The notes under the pieces: model-generated
What the model was told of the DNA's origin: nothing
The model's input: only the letters and a program-made list of their open reading frames with translations
Databases searched by the model: none
Part shown: piece after piece, positions 62,592 through 64,000 of the stretch
Position numbering within the stretch: the stretch's first letter is position 1
How the letters are laid out: each line of letters begins with the position of its first letter
Made by a program: the position numbers and the translations under genes
Assembly (NCBI RefSeq): GCF_036250695.1
Contig: NZ_CP109427.1
Span: 4,402,001 to 4,466,000 of the forward strand
From: Streptomyces sp. NBC_01497
GTDB taxonomy: Bacteria > Actinomycetota > Actinomycetes > Streptomycetales > Streptomycetaceae
Length of the DNA stretch: 64,000 nucleotides
Direction: 5' to 3'

Positions 62592-63242
62592 TTGGCCTGT
62601 GACCTGTGGTTGGTCCCCCTCGTCGACGTGCTGTGCCACAGCCCCGACAACCCCTTCGCCGAAGAGATCGCCGTCTACGACAAGGCGCTCGGGGAGGCAG
62701 GGCTGCCGCCCGTCCCCGTGTTCGCCTACATGCCGGGACTGTCGGGGGACGTCGCCCCGGTGGCCGGGTTCGACTACGACGCCCTGCACTTCCTGCGACG
62801 CGCCTACCTGCTCCAGGTGTGCGGGCTGCCGGTGACCCCCGTGGGCGAGCTGGGCAGCGACTACGAGCAGCTACTGGAGATGTTCGACTCCACGGCCCAG
62901 CAGTCGCACCTGGTCTGGCACTTCGACCACGCGGGCGCGTACGTGCCGGTGGACTTCGCGGCGCCCCTGTCCAACGACGAGTTGCTGGAGGGCGGCGGGC
63001 CGCTGGGCTCGGCGCAGGGGCTGCTGCGGGAGCTGCAGCTGGTGGCCCCGGCGATCGGCATCGACCCGAGGAACCCGCCCGCACCGCCGGTGCCGCCCAG
63101 CGGGCCGACGGCGCTGGAGGAGCCCGCCCGCACCGTCGCGTACGGTGACGGCCTGTTCGAGCGGGAGCGGCACGTGTGGCTGGGGCTGCACGCGGCGGCT
63201 ACCAAGAGCCTCGGTCAGGGCTCCATGATCGTCTTCAGCTGA
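62592..63242 (+). CDS. Conserved hypothetical protein
   Basis: 216 residues if started at TTG 62592 (LACDLWLVPLVDVLC); the frame is open upstream to an ATG at 62505, but those 29 residues come from repetitive DNA and lack a ribosome site. Conserved-looking blocks: LVPLVDVLCHSPDNPFAEEI, VYDKALGEAGLPPVPVFAY, GFDYDALHFLRRAYLLQVC, FDHAGAYVPVDFAAPL and QGLLRELQLVAPAIGI. Acidic, soluble, no membrane segment or known motif. Codon bias is strongly coding. Converges on the truncated MFS gene. Confidence 0.7.
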   Translation: MACDLWLVPLVDVLCHSPDNPFAEEIAVYDKALGEAGLPPVPVFAYMPGLSGDVAPVAGFDYDALHFLRRAYLLQVCGLPVTPVGELGSDYEQLLEMFDSTAQQSHLVWHFDHAGAYVPVDFAAPLSNDELLEGGGPLGSAQGLLRELQLVAPAIGIDPRNPPAPPVPPSGPTALEEPARTVAYGDGLFERERHVWLGLHAAATKSLGQGSMIVFS

Positions 63243-63325
63243 CCGGCTCCCGACCGGCACCTGACGGGCCCCCGGTCCGCAGCTGACCTTCGATGGGCGG
63301 GGCCGCGGCCGGCGGCCCGCCTCCT

Positions 63326-64000
63326 TCAGCCGACGCCGGCGGAATCGCCGGCGGGGCCGCGGGCGTCCTGGGCGGAGCCGTGTGGACCCGGTGTCAGGCC
63401 CGGGTCCACACGGGGCCGGAGGATGCGCGCGGAAACCGCCGCCGCCGCGCACAGCAGTACGGGAACGACGAGGGCCGCGTTCAGCGGGACGAACCGGGTG
63501 AGCGGCCCGATCACCGTCGGCCCGGCGAGCATCCCCAGATAACCGAGCCCCGCGACCCGCGACACGTTCGCGCCCGCGGCCTCGCGGTCCGCGTGCCCGG
63601 CCGCGCTGAACAGCTGCGGGACGCAGCCCGAGAGGCCGAGGCCGAAGACGGCCCAGCCGACGAGCGCGAGCGGGATCCACGGTGTGACGGCGACGGCCGC
63701 CAGGCCCAGGGTGGCGAGTCCGGCGCCGCAGCGGACGATCGCGACGGCACCGAAGCGGGCCGCGACCCGGTCGGTGACGAGGCGTCCGACGGTCATGGCG
63801 GTGGAGAACGCGCCGTACGCGAACGCGGCCGTGGCGGCGGGGGCGTCGAGGACGTCCCGCAGGTCGAGGCTGCTCCAGTCGTTGGCTACGCCCTCGCAGA
63901 GCATCAGCATGAACGCCAGGGCGGCCAGCGCCCAGATGCGCGCCGGGACGGCGCGGCGCCCGCCCCGCCCGGAGCCCAGCGGGTCCGTTGCGGACTCGGT
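63326..64000 (-). CDS. MFS transporter, 5' end beyond the window
   Basis: The C-terminal 225 residues of a 12-helix carrier are visible; the frame is open to the window edge, so the start lies outside. Helices include IWALAALAFMLMLCEGVAND, AAFAYGAFSTAMTVGRLV, GAGLATLGLAAVAVTPWIPL and YLGMLAGPTVIGPLTRFV. DRVAARFGAVAIVRCG is the central-loop MFS motif. The arrangement resembles FucP/YbjJ-like sugar or drug carriers. Substrate unknown. Confidence 0.8.
   Translation of the reverse strand, partial: TESATDPLGSGRGGRRAVPARIWALAALAFMLMLCEGVANDWSSLDLRDVLDAPAATAAFAYGAFSTAMTVGRLVTDRVAARFGAVAIVRCGAGLATLGLAAVAVTPWIPLALVGWAVFGLGLSGCVPQLFSAAGHADREAAGANVSRVAGLGYLGMLAGPTVIGPLTRFVPLNAALVVPVLLCAAAAVSARILRPRVDPGLTPGPHGSAQDARGPAGDSAGVG

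Overview
The window is a piece of a very high G+C actinomycete chromosome, almost certainly Streptomyces. Evidence: heavy third-position G/C, frequent GTG and TTG starts, the dnaK-grpE-dnaJ-hspR operon with HAIR operators, an HspR-type clpB, XRE/DUF397 pairs, and a conserved core gene order (dcd, dnaK operon, clpB, pyrE, fba, kynA/kynU, purA). Most of it is core chromosome; the left 9.3 kb and several small islets are accessory.

1-9345: an accessory edge. A broken IS5-family transposase fragment abuts a broken RHS/YD-repeat fragment. A 55-bp copy of the 3' part of tRNA-Gly(CCC) lies at 852-906, and the intact tRNA is at 9272-9345. Between them is an 8.4-kb tRNA-bounded island with no integrase. 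It carries an OmpR-type two-component system (1161-3358), a divergent flavin/haem electron-transfer operon (ferric reductase-like protein, FMN-binding protein, ApbE flavinyltransferase; 3506-6094), an MFS exporter and an APC permease.

9346-17240: dcd, a phosphoribosyltransferase, a Yip1 membrane protein, a secreted protein, an EtfD-like Fe-S membrane oxidoreductase and a sugar transferase. 17150-21700: the heat-shock operon dnaK-grpE-dnaJ-hspR behind two HspR boxes, with a structured RNA segment between grpE and dnaJ. 21845-24661: an accessory islet of two paralogous LuxR-type regulators, divergent from a small membrane peptide and a degenerate Rieske-like protein. 24694-30753: a PPOX-fold flavoprotein, clpB with its own HAIR box, a YbjN protein and a PLP aminotransferase.

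31022-39920: a Gly/His/Cys-rich membrane protein, DUF2617, a membrane-bound spermidine synthase-like protein, a CoxG/SRPBCC protein, an aldose epimerase, pyrE, class II fba, a DHA2-type MFS exporter and DUF3151. 40157-43243: a tryptophan-to-anthranilate kynurenine operon (kynA, kynU and a hydrolase that probably supplies the formamidase). 43537-48254: a NarL-type two-component system, a motif-poor DAG-kinase-like protein and purA. 48366-54316: a DUF397/XRE pair with a divergent companion gene, a TPR/AAA+ pair, a nitroreductase, and a dead copy of the companion gene's 3' end. 54337-59127: an operon of a Ser/Thr kinase, a stand-alone LanC-like cyclase and a membrane protein. 59687-64000: a class III aminotransferase, a GntR/FCD regulator, a conserved hypothetical and a truncated MFS transporter.

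A recurring pattern not explained by gene calls is a short degenerate tandem array that begins on, or at, the stop codon of a gene. It occurs at five loci (11011, 13388, 30748, 35066 and, on the minus strand, 50248).
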